DNA of 64,000 bases from Patella vulgata (lineage: Eukaryota; Mollusca; Gastropoda; Patellidae): contig NC_065879.2 in NCBI RefSeq assembly GCF_932274485.2, positions 40,294,436 to 40,358,435 of the forward strand, written 5' to 3'. Below are positions 10,815 to 22,666 of the stretch, in pieces; the first letter of the stretch is position 1, and the number at the start of each line of letters is the position of its first letter. Made by a program: the position numbers and the translations under genes. Below the pieces are notes generated by a model, which was not told the origin of the DNA, did not search any database, and saw only the letters and a program-made list of their open reading frames with translations.

Positions 10815-10945
10815 CCGCTTTTCATGTGGACATATTATGCTCTCTGGTCAATTTTAGGCAGGCCACTCTAGAAGTCACAATTCTTATCCAATTTTGATGA
10901 AACTTTAAATATATGTTTATATCCTAAAGATCTTGGATGTTTTTT
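10815..10945 (+). repeat. Degraded family C fragment
   Basis: Contains CATGTGGACATATTATG and GTCACAATTCTTATCCAATT, the opening modules of the ATACGCCCACA repeat, heavily changed. Confidence 0.6.
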
Positions 10946-11207
10946 TTTTAAATTACACAAGAATTGTAGGAGTTTGATATTGGTGATTAAATAAGACAAA
11001 ATATTTTTCACATTGGCAAGTTAAATTTCGTACCCAAGTTAAATTTTGTTACATTTATTGAGTGTGTCTAGCAGTAAAAGTGTAGATGAAGACGCATTTT
11101 GTCATAACCCTGCCAATCCCTCCATCCATCCTGAGACGTTATCATCTGTTTCAAATTGATACAGTGTTTTATCTTCATGAGGCGAATAAGTGAGAGGCAG
11201 AAAGAAA

Positions 11208-11400
11208 ATGAAATGAAATGGGGTTTAATGTGCTACTGTTCTACTCTACACCATACATTGTGCTATGAGGGAAATTTTGCCCGGGCAGCGGCACTGTGGC
11301 CTACTCTTATATCGAATTCCAACTGCCAAGGGATCTTTTATGTGCACGCTATTGTATACACGGGATTTTGGTTTTTCGACCATCCGAACGACTGAACCAG
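11208..11400 (-). repeat. SINE family B, 5'-truncated
   Basis: On the plus strand it opens with ATGAAATGAAATGGGGTTTA (complement of the tail) and runs through the body to about 11400. The tRNA-like head is missing, as expected for a truncated retroposed copy. Confidence 0.75.
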
Positions 11401-11979
11401 GGCTTCCACTTCAAAATTTTCCCAGCCGGTCATTTTTCACGTGGAGAAAGTGGTGCTATTTTTAGCACATAATAAGAAGACACAAAACAACCTGATATTG
11501 AAATGTCGATCGGTTTTAATTGGGTCAAGGACAGTCGCAAAGAAATTTAATCTCCCGTCGGCATTTATACCCACCCACCCCCTCAATAAAGGAACACATG
11601 TAATCAATTATCATTTATTTATTTATTTATATATTAAAAAAATATAACAACAAGAAACATTCATTCATCGCAAGTACACTATTTTCTTACTTTATTTACA
11701 ACATCTCCCAAATAAAATCTGACAGCTATATAATTATAAATGTGTTTTCCTGCTATTCCAGCCCGTGAATACAGCAACTTCAAAGTGGTCTTACCTATCT
11801 GAACTCCATTCAATCGTTTATAATAGGACACGGAGACGCGACCGTCGGTGGGAAAAAGTTTGAACATTTCACGCCCGTAAACGCCTTTTCCTGCATATTT
11901 CCTGCTACAGCAATTTCAACCTGGTCCAATTTAGCCTACTTCAGATGGCTGACCTGAAATCCAAACAACCAATCAATCG
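11401..11979. other. Intergenic sequence, nothing recognised
   Basis: Contains an ATTT-rich low-complexity stretch near 11610. No exon or family member was identified. Confidence 0.45.
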
Positions 11980-12425
11980 TTAAAGGGCGTATGTCTCTAG
12001 TAGTAGCTAAATCGCTAATATTTGGGACCTAGAAATTGACACAAATGGGTCGCAACGAATATAATAATGTAATGTGAATGTATATAAACTGATTTACATT
12101 CAACCGTTTCTGTTTTTACTGTAATTTCTAATCAGTTATGTTCGGCGAAATACGCCAGAAGTCTCAATTGAATGGCAATCTTTAGCGTCTGGTTATTCCA
12201 GTCTACACCGATGATATTTATTGCGCATGCTCTCCAGATAAGAATATACCGTCACCATTTGACATGACTTGTGGAATATGTCTAGCCGCGTTCTTTGAGT
12301 CCCCTGTTCCAAATGGCGCTGAAACGCATTATGGTACACGATTCGTGTAAAATGTCTATCTTGTCTTGAATATTGGAGATCAGAAGCCCGGAGGCCTGGC
12401 CCTCTGTAACACTTCGAGACAATTT
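11980..12425 (+). repeat. TTAA-type MITE family E, one end altered
   Basis: It shares GCTAAATCGCTAATATTTGG and the following ~400 bases with copies at 16833-17298 and 62137-62636. The opening TTAA lies at 11980-11983. The far inverted end is missing. A minus-strand open frame (12193-12438) overlaps it and recurs in the 34065 copy, but looks like repeat sequence rather than a gene. Confidence 0.65.
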
Positions 12426-12480
12426 TGGTTCTTTGCAAAATTGTTACTTCACTCTGTCTATAGAGTTAAATCACACGTAC

Positions 12481-12834
12481 TTAAAGGCTCAATACCACTC
12501 TTGTTGTAACTGAATAATATGTCCCAATCTTTATTCTGGTCAACAAATTGTACTATTTTAGAATATTTCAATTAATTGATGATACAAATTTCATCTTAAC
12601 ACGCCTTATTTAAAATTTTTGAAAAATTCAACATAATGGTTTGAAACGTCTAACGTAAACCTTTTCAAATGAAACTTCGATTTAAAAATATTTTCGAACC
12701 CTCTGGACAAGTAAAATAGGATGTAATGGATAATTTACGCAACATGTAGGACACTTAAACATCTAGTACTTAGATAGAGATATTATTTATTTTCTGGAGC
12801 TTTCAAGCCAGCAAGAGTGTTATTGTCCCTTTAA
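12481..12834 (+). mobile_element. TTAA-flanked MITE, family D
   Basis: TTAA lies at both ends. Inverted ends read AAAGG(C)TCAATACCACTCTTG and, from the other side, AAAGGGACAATAACACTCTTG. About 354 bp with no coding capacity. A second copy in reverse lies at 22667-23021. TTAA target use suggests piggyBac-type mobilisation, which is inferred. Confidence 0.75.
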
Positions 12835-12860
12835 TGAACATGAATATTATTATAGTTATA

Positions 12861-13583
12861 TATTCTTCAAAAAAAAGTAGGGGATATTGAAATGCAAATA
12901 CCTATGCAGGTTGTGATATGATAAATAGTCATGGACACTTGACATGCTTTGAGAGTATGTTCACAGACGAAGAACTTATCGCCCCAACAGAACCACTGAG
13001 CTGCACATGCGACACGCAGTAGCGCCATACACGTGGGAGGGGTTCATTGTCAAATTTGACACTTCAAGGAAGGCTTGGTGAAAACTGCCGCGTGCTGGTT
13101 TATCTATCCATGTTGACTTTCCTATCGGTTCTTGCATAAGATTTACTGTTTAGCATATCTTTGCTTTAGTGTGTTACGTTTAATTTGATCAGGAGACGTG
13201 TTCGTCGACGTCAACGTCAACCGACAACACTGCAAGAATTGGCCGTGGCACTGCAAGAGGAGTGGGTCAGATTGCCCCAAATCGTGATTGGACGGTTGAT
13301 TAGGAGCATGCCACGACGAATTGCTGAATGTCCGAGGATTGGTGGAGCAATTACTCATTATTAAGACAAAAATCAAAAACGTCCATTTTCACTTTTGACG
13401 GTGTATCTGTTTGCGAGTGAAATGGGGCCGTCAGATAAGCCGCCCATATGAACTGTTTATGTTCATGAGTAGGCAATTGGCCTGTTATTAACATACACTG
13501 GTTACCTCTAATAAAAAACAGCAGTGCATTTCCGCAGTTTTGTATTGTTTCTGAATATCCCCTACTTTTTTTTAAGAGAATAC
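12861..13583 (+). mobile_element. Tc1/mariner deletion derivative keeping transposase C-terminus
   Basis: Ends of the form TTCTTCAAAAAAAAGTAGGG are inverted at ~13583. A long 5' non-coding part runs to ~13190 and joins abruptly to the transposase C-terminal region (RRRVRRRQRQ, then LQELAVALQEEW and RLIRSMPRRI). No DDE residues are encoded. The same family as 18903-19692 and 46275-46975. Confidence 0.8.
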
Positions 13584-13639
13584 ATAAAAAAACAGTGATA
13601 TTTTGGTTAAATCATAACATTGTCAAAATATCCATCAAA

Positions 13640-13965
13640 TTCTGGCTGTTTATTGACCTATGGTTGGTAGACCAAAATAAGGTTGTGGGAAATAAAGAGG
13701 TTTATTCCATATATGGGATGAAAATTAACGTCAAGGTTATCGAAGACCTGCAGATATTTGGGGGTATAAATTAGGGTGTAGAAGCGAGTTGGATCAGAAC
13801 TCATTCAGAAATTCCCAGCAGCCATTATTATTGAGAACGAGGAACCTGCAAAGCCATTACCGCTTAGCAATAAAGTTGTGAAACTATATTATGCTGTAGT
13901 CTTGTTACGATCACAAAGAAACAAACACAACAAGAAATAAGTCCTATAGTACTACACCTCTCCGA
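13640..13965 (+). mobile_element. Possible solo LTR fossil
   Basis: A TATAAA-like box at ~13766 is followed about 110 bases on by AATAAAG and a GT-rich stretch, the order expected of an LTR promoter and polyadenylation region. No internal retroelement genes adjoin it and the ends are not defined. It could equally be a chance arrangement in AT-rich DNA. Confidence 0.3.
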
Positions 13966-14390
13966 GAGAATTTAGATAATTTAAACGCTGCAAATGCGTT
14001 TTTCTGCTATTTTAGCCTAGGAGTCAACTTTAAAAATTTTCAATGGTTTTGCAACCAAAATGCAGCTGCATACACAAATAATGATCGATACCCGAAAAGT
14101 GTCACACAAGGAAGAGTGATTCCAGACAAATTGTTTTAATCCACCGTCACTTCAGTATCTTCAGTACAAGAATTAGATTCCGGGCACTTTATTTGGCCAA
14201 CCAGATGACATATTAATTATTATCTTTCACTTTACGCGTCTGCCCGAGAAAAGTTAGATTGTCTGGCAGTTAGGGACAGGGGCTCATACGCCTATGGCTC
14301 CCAGTACCCACAGCAGAAGAACTATTAAACAACCTTTCATGCCGCCTAAGATGACTCGCTTGGTCACTTATCTTAGTGGGATTGTTTACA

Positions 14391-14403
14391 GGGGGGGGGG
14401 GGG
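14391..14403. repeat. Poly-G run
   Basis: Thirteen consecutive G in AT-rich surroundings, one of nine C or G runs of ten or more in the window. Confidence 0.9.
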
Positions 14404-14649
14404 AGTATTTGCTAGGTAATCAAGGAGTTATTCCGTTATGAGGTCTTGGGAAAATAATACAAGACATGGGTCTTACAACCATCTGATCCAAAAAAGCAAT
14501 GTTTCCGGAGCAATAACTAACAAAGCTGCCCAGTTTGAAATAATGACAATGGAAGACCAAGAATACTGTAAAATTAGACGATTTCTTTAGTTTTATGACA
14601 GGCAGCAGCACAGACGATACTCCCAAACCAAGAACATCGTGTGAATTAG

Positions 14650-14860
14650 ATGTGAAAAATTATTAGCGTCAACCATTTGTTTCCATGGATACAAACTGAT
14701 TCGTATTTTGGAAACTTCACCTAATCTCTCACCCAGTATAAGCAAAGATGACATGCAGATACCATTCCCGTGCCCCAGTGGAACGCTGTTTAGTGTGGCT
14801 GGAAAATTGTTCCGACCACATTATATTATGCTCTTTATAGGTTCAACTAATTACTGACAA
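14650..14860 (+). pseudogene. hAT transposase C-terminal (dimerisation) relic
   Basis: One frame reads HSRAPVER and the next reads LFSVAGKLFRPH, which together are the hallmark of the hAT dimerisation domain (usual form APVERLFSVAGKIFRP). The frames are offset by one, and stops occur upstream and downstream. An old, dead DNA transposon fragment; its ends were not found. Confidence 0.6.
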
Positions 14861-14987
14861 AGAGCGTTTTTGGCCAGTAGCGTCAAAATTATGAATAATT
14901 AAAATATTGACAAAAAAGGTCTTGATAATCACCGACGAGGCGTTATTTTTCAGTAGCGCCAAAAGTATTGCAAAACGTGACCGACAA

Positions 14988-15290
14988 GGAGAGAGAGAGA
15001 GAGAGAGAGATTGGGTTTAACGTCCACTCGACCCAAACTAGGTCATTTCGGGACTAACACATGGTTCAATTTTGTTTCATTAATTCGCTTGCGCATAGGG
15101 ATCTTTAGCAGTGGGAGGAAACCGGAGGACCCAGAGTAAACCCACGAGGTTCGAACCACACCAGTTGACTCAATGACAGACCTTATTGATACATGCAGCG
15201 AGCACGTGCTAACCATTAGGCCATCCAACCTCCCGACCGACAGGGAAAGATATGTTATAGATATTATGCATATTGAAAAAGATATATGTA
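14988..15290 (-). repeat. SINE family A, first unit of a tandem duplication
   Basis: On the plus strand it begins with a GA run (complement of the CT tail), then TTGGGTTTAACGTCC. It ends with the complement of the head (CTAACCATTAGGCCATCCAA), followed by GACAGGGAAAGATATGTTAT flank that is repeated after the next unit. Confidence 0.8.
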
Positions 15291-15570
15291 TAATTGAATG
15301 GGGTTTAACGTCCGCTCGACACAAACTAGGTCATTTCGGGACTAACACATGGTTCAATTTTGTTTCAATAATTCGCTTTGCGCGTAGGGGTCTTTAGCAG
15401 TGGGAGGTATTGGGAGGACACAGAGAAAACCCACGCCAGTTTACTCAATGACCGACCTTATGATACAGCGCGCACGTGCTAACCATTCGGCCATCCAACC
15501 TCCCGACCGACAAGGAAAGATACGTTATAGATATTATGCATAATGAAAAACATCTATGTATTATTGAAAT
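15291..15570 (-). repeat. SINE family A, second unit of the tandem duplication
   Basis: Repeats the preceding SINE plus its flank (GACAAGGAAAGATACGTTAT) with an internal deletion near 15435. The shared flank shows segmental duplication of about 290 bp rather than two independent insertions. Confidence 0.75.
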
Positions 15571-16335
15571 TTTGACAAGAACATTTTTACTAATCACCGA
15601 CTAGAGCGGTTTTTTGGGGAGTTTTTGTTGTCAATTCCACTTTTGATGATGACAGACATTGTCTCCCCCCCCCCCACACACACACACTTGATATCATCCG
15701 TTGATCTAGATAGTTGATTATGGGCTTTTTCTGTGATAAAATATCTAAATAATGATTTATGTAACGTTTGAAGGAGAAAAAAAAGATCCTGCAATAGCCA
15801 GATATAGCTGCTCTTACATGATGCATCTAATGGCGTTAAAATGTAACAGAGTTATGTTATATTGCTAAAAATGAGAAAGTAATTATGATTGCAATCAAAA
15901 GTAAAGGTAATGTAATTAGTTGCATTTTCAGTGTAATGCTCCCAGTCCTAAACTTCCTTCTAAATTTGAAACAGAAAGTGCTTATCTCCTTGTCAAGCTT
16001 TGGAAATCATTGCGTGATTGGTAAAAAAAAATATTTTCGTTTTGTTCAAATTAAATTGTAATCAACTTTTGAGATAACTCTACCAGTCAATCTATATTAG
16101 ACGTTTTAAGATTCATTACAAGTCGTATATATTATTGCCTATTATTGCCAATCGACGATTGTTAAAAATACTTTGCTTAAAGTTATAGCCTAAGCCAGAT
16201 TTGTTTAGGATGATTTTGCATATTGTGATATAAAATTTGAATTACGTTTATTTTAGTGTTCACTTACGAGATAATGCATGTATTTGTTTGAAAGGGGATT
16301 TGACGTGCTAGTATAAATTTAATTGTATTAAATTT
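15571..16335. other. Intergenic sequence with a poly-C/CA tract
   Basis: C11 followed by CA repeats lies at 15665-15688. GATCCTGCAATAGCCAGATA at ~15786 is a small family F scrap. Nothing else was recognised. Confidence 0.5.
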
Positions 16336-16465
16336 TGGACGAATAACATTGCCAATATTATTTCAATGTTCACGATGCAAAATGCATGTCAGCATTTAGT
16401 TTTACAATTTGGAATTTCCATAGCTCCACAATACTATTGTCACAAAGTTAAAATACAGAATACCA
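16336..16465 (+). repeat. Single end of the long-TIR element seen at 38465-39494
   Basis: GAATAACATTGCCAATATTA and the next ~120 bases match the terminal inverted repeat of the element nested in the Penelope-like fossil. The partner end was not found here. Confidence 0.65.
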
Positions 16466-16832
16466 CACTGATCCGCAGTGAATATTCGCTAGGCCGCGAC
16501 AATTACTGATAAGGATGATATCGATGCGACTTAATTAGCGACAGATATTACAAATTAAATTCTTAAACATATTTTTTATGTATTAGAAAAATAAATAAAG
16601 ACGTTTGGAGTATTTGTAGGTAAAAATTACTTCCTATTTTAGTGTAAATGGGTATTAAAATGTGTAAAAAGCGCCATTCTGCGCGAATCACTAACGTGTA
16701 AACAATGCACGTGCCAGTAATTGGCGTCGCGTGATATGACGTCATGTGTTGAAGGCAGTCATCTTTTACAGATATATTAGAAGACTTTCGTAATACTCTG
16801 TAAAACAGATTGTGGATCGACGAAGAAGCTCA

Positions 16833-17298
16833 TTAAAGGAGCTAAATCGCTAACATTTGGGACCTAGAAATTAACACAAGTGGGTAGCAACTCATATAAT
16901 ACTGTAATATGAAGGTATATAAACTGATTTACATTCAATCGTTTCCGTTTTTACTCTAATTTCAAATCAGTCATGTTCCGTGAAATAAGCCAGCAGTCTC
17001 AATCGAATGCAAATTCCTAGCGTCTGGTTATTCCAGTCTACATACGCCGTTTGGTTTGATGCAATATGTCTAGCCTCGTTCCTCGAGTCTCTTGCTAGAA
17101 CTGGGGCTGAAACGCATTATGGTACACGATTCGTGTACCAATGGTAAAATATTTATTTTGTCTTAAATATTGGATATCAGAAGCCCATCTTTTTCCGGTA
17201 AGATCACAGCATCAATGTTGTTTTAAATTGACAAATAATTCGTGTTTTCAATGTTGAAGATTTTGGATGATATTGAGTTAGAGACTTGGCTACTTTAA
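16833..17298 (+). mobile_element. TTAA-flanked MITE, family E, complete
   Basis: TTAA at both ends (16833 and 17295) with inverted termini AAAGGAGCTAAATCGCTAAC and AAAGTAGCCAAGTCTCTAAC. About 466 bp and non-coding. The reference copy of the family in this window. Confidence 0.8.
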
Positions 17299-17974
17299 AT
17301 ACGGTCTATTTTTGAAGCGTGTAATTGCCCAATATCCAAAACTTCGATTAACAACTTCCTTGTGCTAGTAAAAAATTCATAAGCTTCAAAGGGCTAAATT
17401 GGGTCAAATAAAAAAATAGATGCGTGGAGTTGATCATCTGTTGAATGATGTACAGCGGTTATCATCAAGTTTGTATTTAGCAGAAAAGGTTAAGCTTAAA
17501 TAAAAGATAAGATGACATATACAAAATGTCACGCAGTCAGAAGTGAGTAATGTTTATTGCATTAAACACTGACTATCTATCAGAATACCTTCAGCCATAT
17601 TGATGTCCTGATATCAACTACTAGTAAATGTATTTCTAATAACATGGCGGTAATTATTTTGTAAAGCATCATTGATTTTATCAGTTATATCTTAGTCATT
17701 TGTCTTTTACGGCTAAATTTATTTCTTGTGTTCTATTTTTGAATCTGAGATAAAAAAAAATGTTTTATTGATATTGGACATTACAATTCTATACTAATTA
17801 AAATTGAAAACAGATCTAATTGATGATGATGATCCAAAAAAGTTTTTACATTTTTTAAAACTAGATTGAGAATATCATGTTCCAGATATTTGTTTCTACC
17901 AGTTTCAACTGGCTTGGAAATTATTCTCTGAATTTAAAGTATTTTGAACCTTAATGGGTCGAAAAGCACATATT
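17299..17974. other. AT-rich spacer, nothing recognised
   Basis: No repeat family or exon could be supported. Confidence 0.45.
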
Positions 17975-18290
17975 TTTATAGTATGAATGTATATAAAGTG
18001 ATTTATATTCAATTTTTAAAAAAATATTTTATAACTCATGAATTAGTTTCGGTGAAATATGTGAACGGTCTAAATTGAACGACGGTCGTTTACGCCTGCT
18101 TATTATTTTGTAGTTTGCGAATCATCCATTACTAATTACTTCCGCATTGTTCTTGCAGGTAATATTTTTCTCTGTTCATTACAAATGGCGCCCAAAAAAT
18201 ACACGACCGTAGTACTGATTAGGCCTTTAAAATGTTCACTGCGTCTTAAATATTTTTTGTCTGCGATATCAACTCGGTGGAAGCGATATT
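17975..18290 (+). repeat. Degraded family E copy
   Basis: It follows the same order of blocks as 16833-17298 (GTATATAAAGTGATTTATAT, then ATTACAAATGGCGCC and TAAATATTTTTTGTCTGCGA) with strong divergence. An older insertion. Confidence 0.5.
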
Positions 18291-18902
18291 AGGATCCAAT
18301 ATTTTTACGGCAAGATAACAACAATATTGAATTCTAATTCAAGCTTATAATTTCGAATATTATCGAAAATATTGAGTTGGCATGCAATATTTTACTTTTA
18401 TAAATTTTTACTCGGATAAGTCCAATATATCCCTCGGGATTGTCAATTACCGTACACATACATATTCCTAATATCAATTTAGTAAAGAATCGTAAAGGTA
18501 TCATTATATAGAAGCGAATCGTTGTCATATTAAGAAAAAATATTGTGGTAAAAATTGCAAAATTATCAGTCAAAATGGTAAAAATGGCCATTTTCGAGAT
18601 TTTTCACTGGTAAATATCACATAACACTTAATATATTTTATGGATACTTAGCACCATGAAAATAACTATATTAGTATCAAAACAAAAATTGCTCGATAAA
18701 AATTAATGTTTTTAAGGCGCGGATTAATAACGTTAAATCGAAAGGATAAGACAGATTTCTACATGACGGCGACTTCGACTCTTTTTTTCTCTCGGACACT
18801 TTACTTCCCACTGGTATTCCTTAACATTTTTCGCAATTTATTTTGGCCAGAGCGGGGATAATTGTCATTGTGCGTCATATTATATGATAATATATTTTTA
18901 TA

Positions 18903-19692
18903 TACTCTTCAAAAAAAGTAGGGGATGTGATACGAACGCGTATCGATCCTGGGCTTGTGTAGTGGCTCTAGGACGACCTGCACGAGGTCTATCATCAACA
19001 TTGTGCGTGTTGGTACCGGTTCCACAGTCTGCCGATCACAGACTTTGACACATTAAGCATGTTGGCTGCTGCTCGCTGTGTAGAACCTATTTGAAGCATG
19101 CCAATAGCACGTAGACGTACATCATGTTGAAGACTTCTCATTGCAAATTTAACGTAACACACTAAAGCAAAGATATGCTAAACAGTAAATCTTATGCAAG
19201 AACCGATAGGAAAGCAAACATGGATAGGTTGACGTCGACGAACACGTCTCCCGATCAAATTAAACGTAACACACTAATGCAAAGATATGCTAAACAGTAA
19301 ATCTTATGCAAGAACCGATAGGAAAGCAAACATGGATAGGTTGACGTCGACGAACACATCTCCTGATCAAATTAAACGTAACACACTAAAGCAAAGATAT
19401 GCTAAACAGTAAATCTTATACAAGAACCGATAGGAAAGTCAACATGGATAGATAAACCAGCACGCGGCAGTTTTCATCAACCCTTCCTTGAAGTGTCAAA
19501 TTTGACAATGAACCCCTCCAACGTGTATGGCGCTATTGCGTGTCGCACATGCAGCTCAGTGGTTCTGTTGGGGCATAAGTTCTTCATCTGTAAACATACT
19601 CTCAAAGCATGTCAAGTGTCCATGACTATTTATCATATCACAACCTGCATAGGTATTTGCATTTCAATATCCCCTAATTTTTTTGAAGAGTA
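18903..19692 (-). mobile_element. Tc1/mariner derivative with a tandem array in its leader
   Basis: TIRs TACTCTTCAAAAAAAGTAGG and an inverted partner are flanked by TA. On the minus strand the transposase start (from ~19143: MRSLQHDVRLRAIGMLQIG) encodes only the first DNA-binding region and runs into the left TIR near 18940. Between the right TIR and the start codon lie three 112-bp repeats. No catalytic residues are present. Confidence 0.8.
19145..19456. repeat. Three tandem 112-bp units inside the Tc1 derivative
   Basis: AACGTAACACACTAA recurs at 19151, 19263 and 19375, an exact 112-base spacing. Each of the first two units fuses leader sequence to a short piece of transposase C-terminal coding (GACGTCGACGAACACGTCTC on the plus strand). 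The third diverges after ~19450. Confidence 0.85.
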
Positions 19693-20607
19693 TATTATAC
19701 ATATCTGATTTTCTTGCTACCTCAAACCACAAATCGATAAGAAGTAACCTAAACATTTCCTATAGCATAGAAATTTATAATGATGAAAGACGGAATTCGG
19801 TTGTTATTGACGAGTAGACTGATCCGATAATTGCTAACTGCAACTCAAGAACCAAAACAATTAAACGGTGGGCAATGAATGCTCAACAATACAACACTAG
19901 TTCTGTGTTGAATTATTAGAATAATTACTCTCCTACTTCTTCTAAATGACCAGAAATAATCTATATCCAGGGACCGATCACTTGTTCTTATAGTTCACCA
20001 AGGTCAAAACCAGCAATCAAATGGAGTAGACTAATTTGTCAGTGGTGCATCTTTAATTTTTGACACACACAGTATTTTGTGCCATATTAGGTTTAATTCT
20101 ACAACCTGCGAAAAGATTCCAGTAATCGGCTAGATAGTTCTAAGTCTCAAGTTTAGCTGACACGATAGATGTTATCTCCTCAAACTAAAAATCCATGCGG
20201 AAAATCCGAAAGGCAACGCTGTATAAATATCATGGCTTCTTGCTTTCCTTCAGACATGGTAACACTTAAGAGTATGAAATTGGTTATTTACTTGTTTCTC
20301 AAGATGTTAATTTTATGATAATTCTGAAATAGGGTTGAGAAAAGTATAGTCCTATGGGTAACTTCTACTGTCAGGTTTGTTCCAAAATAATCTGGTTATA
20401 GTTTTCTCATTATCGCCAAGTATCTAAAAATCAGGATTTTGTCTATAGATATACAGCGACAGTCATTAAAGATACCAACTATCAAATAAATGAGATTGAA
20501 TTTGGTGAAGCTATTTTCATATTTCACATTATTCTGTTTCCAAATTATTTCTGTTTGCGTCTATACTGGAAGACAGTCAATAGTATAGAAAGCGGCTGCC
20601 AGGCAGG
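19693..20607. other. Intergenic sequence, nothing recognised
   Basis: No exon, family member or tandem repeat could be supported. Confidence 0.45.
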
Positions 20608-21753
20608 ATACGCCCACATTTTGCAATAGATGGATAGAGAACAAGCTAAAACCAAAAAAGATTTTTGTGTACAATCAGGGGCCATAATCCAGAAAGTTAT
20701 GGTCTGAAATGCGCAAATATCAAAAGAAACTGAGATTTTTGGAATATAAAGATATGTTTTAAGTTTCATCAAAATCGGATAAAAATTGTGATCTCTAGAG
20801 GGTCCATAATCTTTGTTTTACATACTTGTACAAAGTGTCCCCAATTTTGTCCTGCAGTTTCATTTCGATTTTCCCGAAATTCCAATTCAACCTTCATTAT
20901 GGTGGAATGGTGATATATCTAAACGGTTTTTAAAATCCAGGAGGTTAAGTTCGGATATGTTTGATTATCAAAAGGAACCAAGATCTGTATGATGAAAATA
21001 TATTTAGTTTAAGATGTTGTACATCTCTATATTCTTTTAAAAAACAACTTAAAACATATTTATTTAATCAGACTTTTAACTGACTCGTTAACATGTCCAT
21101 AATCTTGCTGTTTATGTATGATTTACATTGTCACTTTGTAAAGTGCCCCTGAACATGTTATATGAAAGGGTGCACTATAAAATATGCTGTAATAATAATA
21201 ATAATAATAATAATCCATATCGGATAAAAACTGTGGCCTCTAGAGGGCCCACAAACTTGATATACCATACCAGATGTTTACACTATTTACGTACAAGGGG
21301 CGGACATTTTGTCCGACAGTTTTGGTCCGATTTTCACGAAATTCGAACTCAACAATAATTATAAGGGTGTAACGGTGATATACAAAAACGTTTTTTTTTT
21401 TAAATCGGATAAAAACTGTGACCTCTAGAGGGACCACAAGCTAAAAGCGCGATTTTTCGTACAATCAGGGGCCATAATTCAGGAAAGTACAATCCGATTT
21501 TTGCGAATATCGAAAGGAAACAAGATCTTTGGGATATAAACATGCATTCCAAGTTTCATCAAAATCGGATGAAAATTGTGGACGGACAGGGGGCCATAAT
21601 CCACGAAGTTATGGTCTGATACATAAGGAACTGGGATCTGTGGGAGATAGACCTATATTTCAAGTTTCGTCAAAATCGGATAAAAATTGTGACCTGTAGA
21701 GTGTTCACAAATAAATTGTGGACGGACAGGGGCGTATGAAAATGTGGGCGTAT
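20608..21753 (-). mobile_element. ATACGCCCACA repeat (family C), full length, interrupted
   Basis: It begins ATACGCCCACATTTTGC and ends GAAAATGTGGGCGTAT, inverted terminal motifs of about 16 bp. The body is built from repeated modules carrying GGGGCCATAATCC, ATCGAAAGGAAC and CATCAAAATCGGAT. A LINE 3' end is inserted at 20990-21213. No coding capacity. Confidence 0.75.
20990..21213 (+). mobile_element. LINE 3' end with AAT tail, inserted in family C
   Basis: The frame reads LRCCTSLYSFKKQLKTYLFN then QTFN stop, the usual C-terminus of CR1/L2-type LINE reverse transcriptase proteins. A short 3' UTR ends in about seven AAT units. Family C sequence resumes right after it. A severely 5'-truncated copy. 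Confidence 0.75.
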
Positions 21754-22666
21754 AAAAAAAAGAAGCTTCTAACACTATACAGTTAACCACTAATCAGCAA
21801 ATTACCATAAAGAACATCCAATATTTAGATACAGGAATTTCAGTCTTCACTGTGTAAACACTAAAGGCATACCCTTTCAAATTTTTTAAATATCGTTATT
21901 TTCACAATGAATTATTTCCTTAAAGGGCTAATCCTGATAATTTTTTGAAGAATAAAACCGTTTAATTTTGTTTTAAGATCCTCTACCTAAGGGCCGAGCA
22001 ACTAACTGAATATTTGTGATAAGTTTTCAAATAACTGAAACTCGTCAGTCTTCATCTGGAAATGGAGACTGGTGTCCCAAGTTGTATTATGCGGTGTCTA
22101 GATAAAACCAGACATTTTAGTATAAAAATAATGTGTAGGTGAACTTTACCTTTCGTTTTCAAGTACAGCATTTGGGCCATTCACTGTATAGACCTCTCAA
22201 TGAACGGGAATCGATTATCAGGTCACCCAACTAAAAAATTGACCCGAAATCTTAAAAGGGTTACGTGTCCGGATAAGCAGTTTTGACGGTCACGTCCAAA
22301 ACGACTCAATATTTTGAGCTGAAGTTTTGAGATAAGGTCAATACAACATTCCTCTATATTTTGGCGTTTAAATTTCATACATACTCAGACTTTTATTTTT
22401 GAGACTTTGTTCAAATAAGGGATATTCCCTTTAATGTTGTCATTGGCGGATCTAGGTGGAGGCTATAGTGCACCCCATCCCCCCAACTGGATGTTATTCT
22501 GGTCCAGATATACGCCACAAGTCACCATCAACACTCCAGTTTTTTTCAAAATTTTTGTAAAGATCATTTTTTTCATCGAATAATTGGTATTTATTTAGAA
22601 GATTGGTAAATATAATACCTTAGAATATAACTGTAATAATAGGCCTATTATTGATAGTTAACTTTT
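21754..22666. other. Intergenic sequence with a possible hAT end
   Basis: At ~22443, CATTGGCGGATCTAGG resembles the hAT-type end seen elsewhere in the window. TTAAAGGGCTAATCC at ~21922 resembles a TTAA-MITE start. Neither has a partner. Confidence 0.35.

Noticed and set aside
14420-14626. 68-codon minus-strand frame as a gene
   Set aside because: It lies beside hAT relic sequence and shows no domain; the opposite strand gives equally long runs.
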